From NCBI RefSeq assembly GCF_035818675.1, contig NZ_JAYKZZ010000009.1:113654-177653 (forward strand): a DNA stretch of 64,000 nt, read 5' to 3'. Shown one piece after another: positions 34,953 through 44,592 of this stretch. Source of the DNA: Parapedobacter flavus. Its GTDB lineage: Bacteria; Bacteroidota; Bacteroidia; Sphingobacteriales; Sphingobacteriaceae. Position numbers and translations under genes: made by a program. The number at the start of each line of letters is the position of its first letter. Positions within the stretch are counted from its first letter, which is position 1. Below the pieces are notes generated by a model. The model searched no databases and was not told the origin of the DNA. It was given only the letters and a program-made list of their open reading frames with translations.

Positions 34953-37900
34953 ATGAGAATCATTTATATTTTGTGCCTGTTGCCCTTGTGCTTTTGGCTC
35001 ACGGCAACATCTGCACAGCAAACAAAGGAGTTAACGGTTGCCGGTACGGTCGTCGACGAAACGGGCGAGCCGCTATCCGCCGTGTCTATTTATGTCAAAG
35101 ACAAGGCCACCGCCGGTACATCAACCGATGCCAACGGCGCGTTTAGCATCATCGTGGAGTATGGAGACCGGCTGGTGTTTTCGTATGTTGGTTATGAACC
35201 CATCGAGCACGTCGCTATCGAATCGACCAGCAACTTGTCCATCGCGCTCACCGGAAAGAGTGAAGCGTTAGACGAAGTCGTCGTGGTGGGTCTAGGTGCT
35301 ACGCAACGGAAAATCAGTTCGGTCGGTGCCATCACTACGGTCGATGTGAAAGACCTTCAGAGTCCGGCCCCTTCCATGACCAACCTGCTTGGCGGACGGG
35401 CAGCCGGGGTTATCTCCATGCAGGCCAGTGGCGAACCCGGACAAAACATCGCCGACTTCTGGATACGCGGTATCGGTACATTCGGTGCCAATGCCAGTGC
35501 CCTGGTGCTCATCGATGGTTTGGAAGGTGATCTGAATACCATCGACCCGGCAGATGTCGAGAGCTTCTCCATACTGAAGGATGCCTCGGCCACCGCCGTT
35601 TATGGGGTACGTGGTGCCAACGGTGTGGTATTGGTTACCACCAAGAGAGGTACGGTAGATCGTATACAGATTACGGCCCGCGCCAACACCACTCTTTCGC
35701 GGCTCAATCGTTTGCCGCAATACCTGCGCGCTCACGATTACGCCCAATTGGCCAATGAGGCCGCCTTCGCCCGCAGTGAATCGCCTGTGTATACCGAAAC
35801 CGAGCTGGGTATCATCCAGGACGGATTGGATCCGGATATGTATCCGGATGTCAGCTGGCAGGACGAAATCCTTAACAACAGCTTCTGGCGCCAAAGCTAT
35901 TACATGAGCGGGCGTGGTGGATCTGACGTAGCCCGTTACTTCCTGAGCTTGGGCGGAAAAAGTGAAACTGCCGCTTACAAAATAGACAAAAGCAGTCCGT
36001 ACAGCTCCAATGTAGGCTTCGATACCTATAACTATCGGATTAACCTAGACATCAACCTGACCCCAACCACCAAAGTATACCTGGGGTCGGATGGATACCT
36101 CTCCAAACTGGATCAGCCCGGCGTGGCCAATACCGACTATATATGGGGAGCACAGTCGGGGCTCACCCCGCTGGCCATCCCCACCCAATACTCCAATGGT
36201 ATGCTACCGGCCATGGGCGGTGGAGAAGGATCGTCGCCTTACGTGCTGATCAACCGTACCGGGAAAGCTACGGAACAGTGGTACAAAGGTAAAACGACCC
36301 TCTCGCTGAACCAAGATCTTTCCGGTATACTGGATGGGCTCAAGTTCCGTGTGCAGGGTGCATACGATATCCACAGCCGGTTTACGGAACGTAGATGGAT
36401 ACAGCCGGCGCTCTATCAGGCAATGGGTCGGGACTACGATGGATCACTCATCACCCAAGAAACGGTACAGGAACGGTCTGCGAGCTACAGTAAGGATACA
36501 CGGCAATACCGCAAGTACCATTTGGAGTCAACGATTAATTACGACCAGAAATTCGGTGAAGATCACCGCACATCGGCATTGATCTATTACTACCTCAGTG
36601 ATGCCAAAAACACCCTGGACGCCACCAACAACTTAACGGCTATTCCGTTACGTTATCAAGGGGTATCCAGTCGACTGACCTACGGCTTCCGCGACACCTA
36701 CTTACTGGATGTCAACTTCGGGTACACAGGCTCTGAAAACTTCCAACCCGGCAGGCAGTACGGCTTTTTCCCATCGGTTGCCGTGGGTTGGGTGCCCACC
36801 AGCTACGAATTTATGCAGGAAAAGGCGCCTTGGCTAAATTACTTCAAGATCCGCGCGTCATACGGTACCGTGGGTAACGACCGTATCATCAACGACGTCC
36901 GCTTTCCGTACCTCACGAAGGCCAATCAAGGTTTCGGCATGGTGTGGGGAGTCGGTGGTATAGAAACCATCAGCGAAACCCGTATCGGTGCGGATAACCT
37001 GGCCTGGGAAAGGGCGATCAAATCCAACCTCGGTATCGAAGGCCGGTTGTTTAACGACAAGATCGATTTCGTGATCGACTTCTTCCGCGATCAGCGCAAC
37101 GGTATTTTCCAGCAACGGGTGCAAGTACCCGAATACGTAGGTGTTATCTCCAACCCCTACGCCAATGTGGGCCGGATGAGAAGCACAGGCGCCGATGGAA
37201 ACATTAGCTACAACACGCAGGTGAATGAAGACTTCGGCTTCACCGTGCGTGGTAATTTCACCTACTCTAAAAACGTGGTGCAAAATTGGGAACAGGCCTA
37301 CATGGAATATTCGTACCTGGAATACAACGGCTTCCCGTACGGTTCCATCCGTGGCTACCAGGCCCTGGGCCTGTTCAAGGACGAAGATGACGTGAAGTAT
37401 AGCCCTAAACAGACCTTTGGTACGGTCATGCCCGGCGACATCAAGTACAAGGACGTCAATGGCGACGGTGTGATCAACACGCTCGACAAAGTACCTTTGA
37501 CCCATAGCGATTACCCACTGATGATGTTTGGTTTTGGCGGCGAGTTCCGCTATAAAGATCTATCGCTGGGCGTGCTGTTCAAAGGAACCGGAAGAACACC
37601 GTTCTATTATGTGGGTATGCGTAAGACCTACAAGGGCGTCACCGAGACCAACGGTAAGGGCTATATGCCATTCTATGACGGTACCCAGGGCAATGTGATT
37701 TCGTTGGTAAACGATCCGGAAAACCGGTGGATTCCACTGGAATATGCCATCGAAAACGGTATCGATCCGGCGTTGGCAGAAAACCCCAATGCCCGTTTCC
37801 CGCGCCTGCAATATGGCAGGAACAGCAATAATAGCCAATTATCGACATTCTGGCAAGATGACGCGCGCTACATCCGATTGCAGGAAATTACCCTGAGTTA

Positions 37901-38081
37901 TCGTGTTAGCCCGTCTTTCCTGCAACGGGTTGGTGTCAGCTCCATGGACCTCCAGTTTGTGGGAAACAACCTCTATATATGGGACAATGTGAAAATCTTT
38001 GACCCGGAACAGGCCGCATGGAACGGCCGTAAATACCCCATACCGACTACGTATTCGGCACAGGTATATATCAATTTCTAG
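34953..38081 (+). CDS. SusC/RagA-family TonB-linked outer-membrane protein
   Basis: A 1042-residue importer: signal peptide (to about residue 22), carboxypeptidase-regulatory-like domain (about 28-105, VAGTVVDETGEPLSAVSIYV), TonB-box linker (DEVVVVGLGATQRK), plug (about 120-230) and a 22-stranded barrel ending TTYSAQVYINF. SusC-type proteins import oligomers larger than porins allow, with a SusD lid, driven by TonB-ExbBD. The partner gene follows after 21 bp. The substrate is not readable from sequence. Between glpD and glpK, with two hydrolases of phosphoesters in the block, a glycerophospho compound is the best guess. Confidence 0.95.
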   Translation: MRIIYILCLLPLCFWLTATSAQQTKELTVAGTVVDETGEPLSAVSIYVKDKATAGTSTDANGAFSIIVEYGDRLVFSYVGYEPIEHVAIESTSNLSIALTGKSEALDEVVVVGLGATQRKISSVGAITTVDVKDLQSPAPSMTNLLGGRAAGVISMQASGEPGQNIADFWIRGIGTFGANASALVLIDGLEGDLNTIDPADVESFSILKDASATAVYGVRGANGVVLVTTKRGTVDRIQITARANTTLSRLNRLPQYLRAHDYAQLANEAAFARSESPVYTETELGIIQDGLDPDMYPDVSWQDEILNNSFWRQSYYMSGRGGSDVARYFLSLGGKSETAAYKIDKSSPYSSNVGFDTYNYRINLDINLTPTTKVYLGSDGYLSKLDQPGVANTDYIWGAQSGLTPLAIPTQYSNGMLPAMGGGEGSSPYVLINRTGKATEQWYKGKTTLSLNQDLSGILDGLKFRVQGAYDIHSRFTERRWIQPALYQAMGRDYDGSLITQETVQERSASYSKDTRQYRKYHLESTINYDQKFGEDHRTSALIYYYLSDAKNTLDATNNLTAIPLRYQGVSSRLTYGFRDTYLLDVNFGYTGSENFQPGRQYGFFPSVAVGWVPTSYEFMQEKAPWLNYFKIRASYGTVGNDRIINDVRFPYLTKANQGFGMVWGVGGIETISETRIGADNLAWERAIKSNLGIEGRLFNDKIDFVIDFFRDQRNGIFQQRVQVPEYVGVISNPYANVGRMRSTGADGNISYNTQVNEDFGFTVRGNFTYSKNVVQNWEQAYMEYSYLEYNGFPYGSIRGYQALGLFKDEDDVKYSPKQTFGTVMPGDIKYKDVNGDGVINTLDKVPLTHSDYPLMMFGFGGEFRYKDLSLGVLFKGTGRTPFYYVGMRKTYKGVTETNGKGYMPFYDGTQGNVISLVNDPENRWIPLEYAIENGIDPALAENPNARFPRLQYGRNSNNSQLSTFWQDDARYIRLQEITLSYRVSPSFLQRVGVSSMDLQFVGNNLYIWDNVKIFDPEQAAWNGRKYPIPTTYSAQVYINF

Positions 38082-38102
38082 CGAAAGGCATAAATAAACG
38101 AC

Positions 38103-40151
38103 ATGAAAACGTCAATAATCATAAAGAGAATAGCGAGCGCAGCCCTGATGATTCAGCTGGTTGCGATGATGACTTCCTGCAAGGACTACCTGAATATCGA
38201 CAGTTACTTCGATGATGAATTTAACATCGATTCGGCATTCAGCAACACCCGGAATATGGAAGCTTATATGTGGGGAGCGGCCGCCATGTTCAATGACGAG
38301 TCGCAAACCATCCGGAGCAATTACACGCCGGGGCCCATGGCGACGGACGAAGCATTCAACGGACTGACAGGCACCGGAACCACCAATATCTATTATGGGA
38401 TGGATTTTGCCACGGGAAACATTACGCCGGATAAATTTGGCGGGCTCAACCAATGGAACAGGTATTACAAAATCATCCGGAAATGTAATTTGATTCTGGA
38501 AAACCTGGATCAGCCGTTGGATATGACCACGCTAGATCGGCAACGGATTGAGGGGTATACCCGTTTCATACGGGCCTATGCCTACTACAATATTCTGGTG
38601 GATTACGGCCCGCCAATATTGCTCGGCGATGAAGTGCTCAACACGAACGAATCCATGGAATACTATGACCGGCCCCGGTCTACCTATGACGAAGCGATGG
38701 ACTATACCTGTGGTGAGTTGGAGAAAGCAGCCCAACTGATGCCGACAGATGTGGGACTCCTGAACTTTGGACGCCCCACGAAAGGAGCAGCATTGTCGCT
38801 GGTTGCCCGTTTGCGACTGATACACGCCAGCCCGTTGTATAATGGCGGCGAAGCTGCCCGCTCTTACTTTGGCAATTGGAAACGGAAGACCGACGGAGTG
38901 CATTATGTTTCCCAGGAATATGACGAAGCACGATGGGCGGTAGCCGCTGCGGCAGCCAAACGCGTGATGGATATGGGACTGTATAAACTCTATACCGTAC
39001 CGGCAGATGATAAAACCCCTATGCTGCCAGCAGGTGTCACCTCCGACCCCGATTTTTATAGCGCCTTCCCGAATGGCGCCGGCGGTATCGATCCCTTTAG
39101 GTCTTATTCGGATATCTTTACCGGTGAATCCGTGGCCGCCATCAATCCGGAGATCATCTGGGGAAGAAGTGCTCCGTATATCAACACCAATCTTAATCAA
39201 GGGGCTTTTCCGCCAACGCTCGGCGGTTGGGGACGCTTCTGCGTGACGCAGAAAGTGGTCGATGCCTACCTGATGAATGATGGCCGGACTATCCAAGAGG
39301 CCCGTGGCGACACGTATTTTGAGCAAGTCAGCGACCTGCCTGCCGGTAGTACATTTGAAGACCTCTTCACCGAACAATCGAAGAGCTTCTCGGGATACCC
39401 GCTCAATTCGGGTGTATATAAGATGTATGCCAACCGGGAGATGCGCTTTTACGCATCCGTCGGATTCAACGAGGCGGTGTGGCAGGCCCTGTCTTCCACA
39501 ACCCTCTATAACCACACCGCCAAATACTACTTCCAGGATTTGGATGGCCGTGGCGGCGTTAGTGCAAGCTCGCCCAACTATCCGATTACCGGGTACATCA
39601 TCAAAAAATGGGTTCACCCCTATGATGCGAAAAATGGTACAGGAGCACGGCAACTTCCTAAGTTTTATGCCATCATCAGGTATGCCGAAATCCTGCTGTC
39701 GTATGCCGAGGCACTCAGCAACCTGACTGGCAGCCACACCGTTCAGTTGGGCGACAAATCATACACCCTGAGCCGCAATACCGATGAGATAGCCAGTGCG
39801 TTCAATGCGGTCCGCTATCGCGCCGGACTGCCCGGTTTGTCGGCTAGCGAGCTTGCCAATCAAGCGGAACTACAGGAGGCAATCGAACGTGAGCGCATGA
39901 TCGAGTTTCTGTGGGAAAACAGGCGTTTCTACGATGTGCGTCGTTGGGGCATCTACGAGGAAACCGAACGCGAGCCCATCATGGGTATGAACCCAGACGG
40001 AGCGACCAAAGAGGCCTATTACAGACGTGTCATTCCGGGTACCTCCTCGTTCCTGACCAGAGAAGTCAATAAAAGAGCCAATTGGGTGCCGTTACCGCGT
40101 GCCGAATTGAGAAGATTGCCTTCGGTCGATCAAAATCCGGGTTATAATTAG
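38103..40151 (+). CDS. SusD/RagB-family nutrient-binding outer-membrane lipoprotein
   Basis: A 682-residue protein. The lipobox Cys in MMTSCKDYLNID (near residue 26) is followed by the usual SusD opening, TPR-like helices (YYKIIRKCNLILENLD, YTRFIRAYAYYNILVDYGPP) and the C-terminal SusD signature ERERMIEFLWENRRFYDVRRW. It caps the SusC barrel outside the cell and binds the substrate. It is longer than SusD itself (about 550), as in many RagB-type proteins. A 13-bp direct repeat (40142-40154 and 40159-40171) duplicates the stop-codon region. The next gene follows after 41 bp. Confidence 0.95.
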   Translation: MKTSIIIKRIASAALMIQLVAMMTSCKDYLNIDSYFDDEFNIDSAFSNTRNMEAYMWGAAAMFNDESQTIRSNYTPGPMATDEAFNGLTGTGTTNIYYGMDFATGNITPDKFGGLNQWNRYYKIIRKCNLILENLDQPLDMTTLDRQRIEGYTRFIRAYAYYNILVDYGPPILLGDEVLNTNESMEYYDRPRSTYDEAMDYTCGELEKAAQLMPTDVGLLNFGRPTKGAALSLVARLRLIHASPLYNGGEAARSYFGNWKRKTDGVHYVSQEYDEARWAVAAAAAKRVMDMGLYKLYTVPADDKTPMLPAGVTSDPDFYSAFPNGAGGIDPFRSYSDIFTGESVAAINPEIIWGRSAPYINTNLNQGAFPPTLGGWGRFCVTQKVVDAYLMNDGRTIQEARGDTYFEQVSDLPAGSTFEDLFTEQSKSFSGYPLNSGVYKMYANREMRFYASVGFNEAVWQALSSTTLYNHTAKYYFQDLDGRGGVSASSPNYPITGYIIKKWVHPYDAKNGTGARQLPKFYAIIRYAEILLSYAEALSNLTGSHTVQLGDKSYTLSRNTDEIASAFNAVRYRAGLPGLSASELANQAELQEAIERERMIEFLWENRRFYDVRRWGIYEETEREPIMGMNPDGATKEAYYRRVIPGTSSFLTREVNKRANWVPLPRAELRRLPSVDQNPGYN

Positions 40152-40192
40152 GAACGGATTATAATTAGGAATGAACGATAAAAGATAAAAAA

Positions 40193-41089
40193 ATGAAAAG
40201 ACGCTATATCGCAATGCTTGCACTGAGTACAGTGCTCGTATCCTGCAAGGACAATGAAGTGTTCGAAAAGGAAATGTATAAAAACGAGGTCTCCTTAATC
40301 AGCAGCGACGATCACAATGTTTTTCTGGAGGTCGTCCAATTGACCGGAGACGAAATCATCGGGTATGTAGCCGCCTCTGTTGGCGGTACACATGCCCCCG
40401 AGAAAGATCTGGTGATCGGATTGGAGGAAGATCCCGCACCCCTGGAAGAATACAACTGGTCGAATTTTGACGCGGCGGAAGAATTGTATGCCAAACTGGT
40501 ACCCGCCGATAAGTACGAGCTTCTTGACGACAAGATCGTGATTAAAGCTGGTGAGCGTACGGGACGGACCATGATCAAATTGCGCCCGGAAGGCCTATCG
40601 CCGGACTCGACCTATTTTATCGGATTAAGGGCTACCAATATCGCGGATGTGGAGATCAACCCAACCAAGAACACCATGCTCTATCAGGTATCGTTCGAGA
40701 ATGAGTACGCCTCCCAGGTAACCAACTCCATGTATACGATGACAGGGATTAAAGACGGCAACATACCCGTGGCCGCCAATAAGGAGCTTTTTCCGCTGAC
40801 CCATAATAGTGTACGGATGGTTGTCGGCAATGAACTCTACGAGTCAACGGTAGCAGCAATCGAGAAAAAAGGTGTCGTGTTGGAAGTAGACGATTTCAAC
40901 AACGTGACCATCAAACCGTATAAGGACATCGAGATTACGCAATTAAACAACGACCCCGCGTATCCGAATATATTTAAGGTGGAAGAGGCTTTTGGAAGAG
41001 AAACCAACGTCTTTCTGTTGTCGTACGAATACACCATAGATGGTGTAACGATGACCATGAAAGAACGCGTGGAGTTGCAGGTCAGGTAG
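40193..41089 (+). CDS. BT_3044-like lipoprotein (DUF1735/DUF4361 type)
   Basis: A 298-residue lipoprotein (signal to VLVSCKDNE, Cys near residue 18). An Ig-like N-terminal domain of the DUF1735 kind spans about residues 25-165 (KYELLDDKIVIKAGERTGRT, LSPDSTYFIGLRAT), and a C-terminal DUF4361-like beta domain about 170-298 (NEYASQVTNSMYTMTG). These surface lipoproteins accompany SusCD pairs and are thought to bind substrate or host ligand at the cell surface. Five bp separate it from the phosphoesterase gene. Confidence 0.8.
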   Translation: MKRRYIAMLALSTVLVSCKDNEVFEKEMYKNEVSLISSDDHNVFLEVVQLTGDEIIGYVAASVGGTHAPEKDLVIGLEEDPAPLEEYNWSNFDAAEELYAKLVPADKYELLDDKIVIKAGERTGRTMIKLRPEGLSPDSTYFIGLRATNIADVEINPTKNTMLYQVSFENEYASQVTNSMYTMTGIKDGNIPVAANKELFPLTHNSVRMVVGNELYESTVAAIEKKGVVLEVDDFNNVTIKPYKDIEITQLNNDPAYPNIFKVEEAFGRETNVFLLSYEYTIDGVTMTMKERVELQVR

Positions 41090-41094
41090 CATAA

Positions 41095-43098
41095 ATGGAA
41101 AAGAAAGACCATTTCACCCGGCGTGCTTTTATACAGGGCACTATCGTCACTGGCTTGGGGCTGACCCTCAACCTGGGGAGCTGCAAAAAGCCGTCCCTGC
41201 CGGAAGAGCCAACCGAGCCGACCAAACCCGATGAAACGCCGGAACCGGACGACAACGAGGACACCTTCAAGGTGACCGATGTGTCGTTCCCTTTCCAGAC
41301 CGACGTATCCAAAGGGATGGCGCTTACCATCGCGGGGGTCGGGTTTGCCACGGGCGACGGGATTGTCTTTCAGCCGGTAGCCGGTACCAACCACGAGAAA
41401 GTTACCGTGGAAACCACCAGTGTCACCGATCTTGCCGCCGTGGTGGTACTGCCCGACACGCTCCACTCGATCCGGTACGAAATCTACGTAACCAGGGGTA
41501 CGGAGTCGTTGTATTTGGGCGCTACCAACTTGAATGTTGTCTTTAATGCTACGATTCCCGACCAGCCCGGGATGACGGTAAAAGGTACCGTCTACGCGGC
41601 AGGTGCCGGCTTAGCTGGCGTGGTGGTCTCGGACGGCCATGTGGTTTCGAAAACAGACGCCGAGGGTATCTATTACTTGCCATCGGCAAAGAAGAACGGC
41701 TATGTTTTCGTGTCTATCCCGGCAAACTACGAGGTCGCGACCGACGAGCGCCTGCCGCTGTTTTTCAATCGGCTGGCCCGGGCTGAGCATATTGTGGAAA
41801 TCATGGATTTTGAGCTCACCGCCGTCGACAACAACAACCACGTGGTGATGGTATTGGGCGACATGCACCTGGCCAACAGAAACCAGGATGTCAGTCAATT
41901 CCAATCGGGATTCCTGGCCGACGTAAACCAGTCGATCAGCCGCTACCAGCAGGCCGGAAAGAAGGTGTATGCATTGACCCTGGGCGACATGACCTGGGAG
42001 ACCTATTGGCAATCGAATAATTATTCCCTGCCCGATTATCTCCAGGAAATGAATAAGATCAATGCCCCGGTATTCAATACGATAGGGAACCACGACAACA
42101 ACCCCGCCAAGACGGGCGATTGGGAAACTGCCGACAGGTTCCGGACCATCCTCGGCCCTACTTATTATTCATTCAACATCGGGAAGGTGCATTATGTGGT
42201 TCTTGACAATATCGAATACCTGAACACCAATAACCGCAACTATAATGGTACCATCGTTGCCGACCAGATGGCTTGGCTGATCAAGGATCTCGACATTATT
42301 ACCGATAAAAGCACGCCGATTTTCGTTGCGATGCATATCCAGCTCGCGTCAAATCCGAACATCGAAAACGGCGGATCGGCAAACCCGAGAATCCGGTTGA
42401 CCAACGGGCAGGAACTGATCGACGTGTTGAGTGCCTTTGATACCGTGCATGTGTTTACCGGGCACACCCACATGAATTACAACATCCGCTATTCACCCTC
42501 GCTCATGGAACATAACATTGGCGTGGTATGCGCTACGTGGTGGTGGACCGGCAGACTGGCCAACAACCACATCTGCAAGGACGGCACACCCGGCGGATAT
42601 GAAATATGGGAAGCGGACAACCGGGACCTGAAATGGACCTATAAAAGCATCGGGTATGACGAAGACTATCAATTCAGGGCTTACGACCTGAACAAGGTCC
42701 ACATCACGAAAGATGCCTATGCACCGGACTACACCGGAACGTCGTGGAACACCTATGCGGTGGAGTATGCCGATCAAAACCAACGCAACGAAGTGCTGAT
42801 CAATGTATGGAACTACGACACCGATTGGACCGTTACTGTAACGGAAAGCGGTAGCCAGCTACCCGTTACGCGGGTACATGTTAGAGACCCGTTGCACATC
42901 ATATCGTATGCGGCAAAACGGCTGGATACGAATGCAGTACCGACGGCAGATTTCGTAACGGCGAAATCGTCGCACCTATTCAAGGTGCAGGCGTCATCGC
43001 CCACCAGCACACTGGAGATTACCGTTACGGACGGTTTCGGAAGGGTATACACCGAGCAGATGGTCCGCCCTAAAGAACTGGAATACCTCATGAGGTAA
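41095..43098 (+). CDS. exported calcineurin-like metallophosphoesterase
   Basis: A 667-residue enzyme. The N-terminus has a twin-arginine motif (RRAFIQGTIVTGLGL) followed by a lipobox-like LNLGSC. An IPT-like domain (about 60-140) and a MetallophosN-type beta domain (about 155-245, VSDGHVVSKTDAEGIYYLPS) follow. The catalytic domain has the complete di-metal motif set: GDMH (D256, H258), GDMTW (D298), GNHD (N332, H333), MHIQ and GHTH (H457, H459). A MetallophosC-like domain ends the protein. The family cleaves phosphomono- or diesters. In this locus a glycerophosphodiester or phosphocholine/phosphoethanolamine substrate is likely, but this is inference. Confidence 0.88.
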   Translation: MEKKDHFTRRAFIQGTIVTGLGLTLNLGSCKKPSLPEEPTEPTKPDETPEPDDNEDTFKVTDVSFPFQTDVSKGMALTIAGVGFATGDGIVFQPVAGTNHEKVTVETTSVTDLAAVVVLPDTLHSIRYEIYVTRGTESLYLGATNLNVVFNATIPDQPGMTVKGTVYAAGAGLAGVVVSDGHVVSKTDAEGIYYLPSAKKNGYVFVSIPANYEVATDERLPLFFNRLARAEHIVEIMDFELTAVDNNNHVVMVLGDMHLANRNQDVSQFQSGFLADVNQSISRYQQAGKKVYALTLGDMTWETYWQSNNYSLPDYLQEMNKINAPVFNTIGNHDNNPAKTGDWETADRFRTILGPTYYSFNIGKVHYVVLDNIEYLNTNNRNYNGTIVADQMAWLIKDLDIITDKSTPIFVAMHIQLASNPNIENGGSANPRIRLTNGQELIDVLSAFDTVHVFTGHTHMNYNIRYSPSLMEHNIGVVCATWWWTGRLANNHICKDGTPGGYEIWEADNRDLKWTYKSIGYDEDYQFRAYDLNKVHITKDAYAPDYTGTSWNTYAVEYADQNQRNEVLINVWNYDTDWTVTVTESGSQLPVTRVHVRDPLHIISYAAKRLDTNAVPTADFVTAKSSHLFKVQASSPTSTLEITVTDGFGRVYTEQMVRPKELEYLMR

Positions 43099-43135
43099 AA
43101 CCATATACTTAACTGATTATCTTAAAATCACAACA

Positions 43136-44389
43136 ATGAAAGTAACTGATTACACTAAACTAGGAAAGGGTTTGATTACGTCCTTAAGCGTGTTATGCTT
43201 GGGCATTTTGGTCTTCTTTTCTTCCTGCGAAAAGGAAGACGGCGGTGGTACCGCGTTTTCACTGAAAGACAACCCGACGGAAATGATCGTTTCCGCACAG
43301 GGCGAATCCCAGACCTTTACCGTACAGACTTCAGGGGCATGGGAAGTTGAGCCCCTACGCGACGAGCCGTGGATGACGATCGACCCCATGGTAGGAACCG
43401 GCAATGGAACATTTACGGTTACGGTCGACCGGAACACGACGCTGGAAGCCCGGGAATCGGTGCTCACCTTTGTGGTCGATGGCCGCAGAAAGAATACCGT
43501 GTTGCGTATCGACCAGGCAGCGCGTGAACCAGAAGACGGAACCGCCGATCCTTATTTAAATCTCGACGGGATGGAACGTTTAGAAGTACCCGAAGAGGGC
43601 CTGTATGGGCGATATACTGTCCGCTCTACCGGCGAGTGGAAAATAGAGATTCCAGAAGATGCGGACTGGCTAACCATCGAACCGATGACAGGAAGCTTCG
43701 ACCAAGGCGTAACGGTGAATGTCGATTTAAACAAGACACCTAATGCCCGTACAGCAGATCTCGTTTTCTACCTCAATGGCGAGCAAGTTCCCGACCCTTT
43801 TGAAGTCAGCCAGGCAGGTATGCAAATCATCCTCTATGAGGATTTCAACTGGTTGAATTACGGAAGTTCCATTTTTTACACGACCAGTGGAGAAACCCGG
43901 ATAGATAAATGGACCGACGCTGAGATGGAAAATGGGTGGTCTTGGAACAACCCATCTGCCGACGGTGTCCCGTCTACCTATGCCCGTGACGGTTTTGTGA
44001 AGCTCGGGAAAACGAATTACGGATCGGATATACTCAGTCCGAAACTGGCTGCGGTAGAAGGTACAAAGAACCTGCAGGTATCGTTTAAAGCGGTTCCTTA
44101 CCAAACCGCTGGCGGCACCAGGGATGCTACCTTGCTCAAGGTAGGCTTGATTGGCCCCGGTACGATCAGTACAGAAACGTTTACTATCGACAACTGGCCC
44201 AATTATGACCTCGACCCAAGTTGTACCGAGATCTGGTTGGCCGAAGAAACAACGCGTTCGTTCACCATTACCGGCGCTACCGCCGAAACACAAGTCTGGT
44301 TCTTGGGCGGTGATTATGACTTGCGCGGTGCCAGCCCCAATAAAAACCGCATATTTTTAGATGACGTCCTCATCTCGGTAATCAAGTGA
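43136..44389 (+). CDS. BACON-domain surface lipoprotein
   Basis: A 417-residue lipoprotein (hydrophobic signal ending VFFSSCEKE). It has two BACON domains, about residues 45-125 (FTVQTSGAWEVEP) and 140-225 (YTVRSTGEWKIEI), each with the W-containing core. The C-terminal jelly-roll-like domain (about 230-417, IILYEDFNWLNYGSS) resembles choice-of-anchor or carbohydrate-binding folds. BACON domains act as spacers or ligand binders in SusCD loci. It is the last gene before a strong terminator. Confidence 0.85.
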   Translation: MKVTDYTKLGKGLITSLSVLCLGILVFFSSCEKEDGGGTAFSLKDNPTEMIVSAQGESQTFTVQTSGAWEVEPLRDEPWMTIDPMVGTGNGTFTVTVDRNTTLEARESVLTFVVDGRRKNTVLRIDQAAREPEDGTADPYLNLDGMERLEVPEEGLYGRYTVRSTGEWKIEIPEDADWLTIEPMTGSFDQGVTVNVDLNKTPNARTADLVFYLNGEQVPDPFEVSQAGMQIILYEDFNWLNYGSSIFYTTSGETRIDKWTDAEMENGWSWNNPSADGVPSTYARDGFVKLGKTNYGSDILSPKLAAVEGTKNLQVSFKAVPYQTAGGTRDATLLKVGLIGPGTISTETFTIDNWPNYDLDPSCTEIWLAEETTRSFTITGATAETQVWFLGGDYDLRGASPNKNRIFLDDVLISVIK

Positions 44390-44412
44390 TGTCCCCAATG
44401 CAATGTAAATAT

Positions 44413-44460
44413 GTGCTGTCAATGGCCGGTTTTTTCACCGGCTGTTGACAGCACTTTGTT
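44413..44460 (+). terminator. strong terminator of the SusCD operon
   Basis: GTGCTGTCAA (44413-44422) pairs with TTGACAGCAC (44445-44454). An inner stem GGCCGG/CCGGCT strengthens it. A T-rich tail follows the stem and merges with the glpK -33 box. Confidence 0.88.
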
Positions 44461-44485
44461 TTAAATCAAACATTTTTTAGCTTTG
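44455..44485 (+). promoter_or_regulatory. promoter of the glpK-glpF-plc operon
   Basis: TTTG (44455-44458), exactly 19 bp, TAGCTTTG (44478-44485). The -33 TTTG lies in the tail of the preceding terminator, so the operon restarts transcription right where the SusCD transcript ends. The leader would be about 100 nt. No copy of the glpD palindrome is present. Confidence 0.68.
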
Positions 44486-44592
44486 GCAGCACTTGCCATG
44501 TTTATGAACCGTGTACATCCAAATTGCATGTACCATGCAAGGCACAAAAAAGCATGACAAGGTGAGGTAATCCGAAACAGTAAATTGAAATT

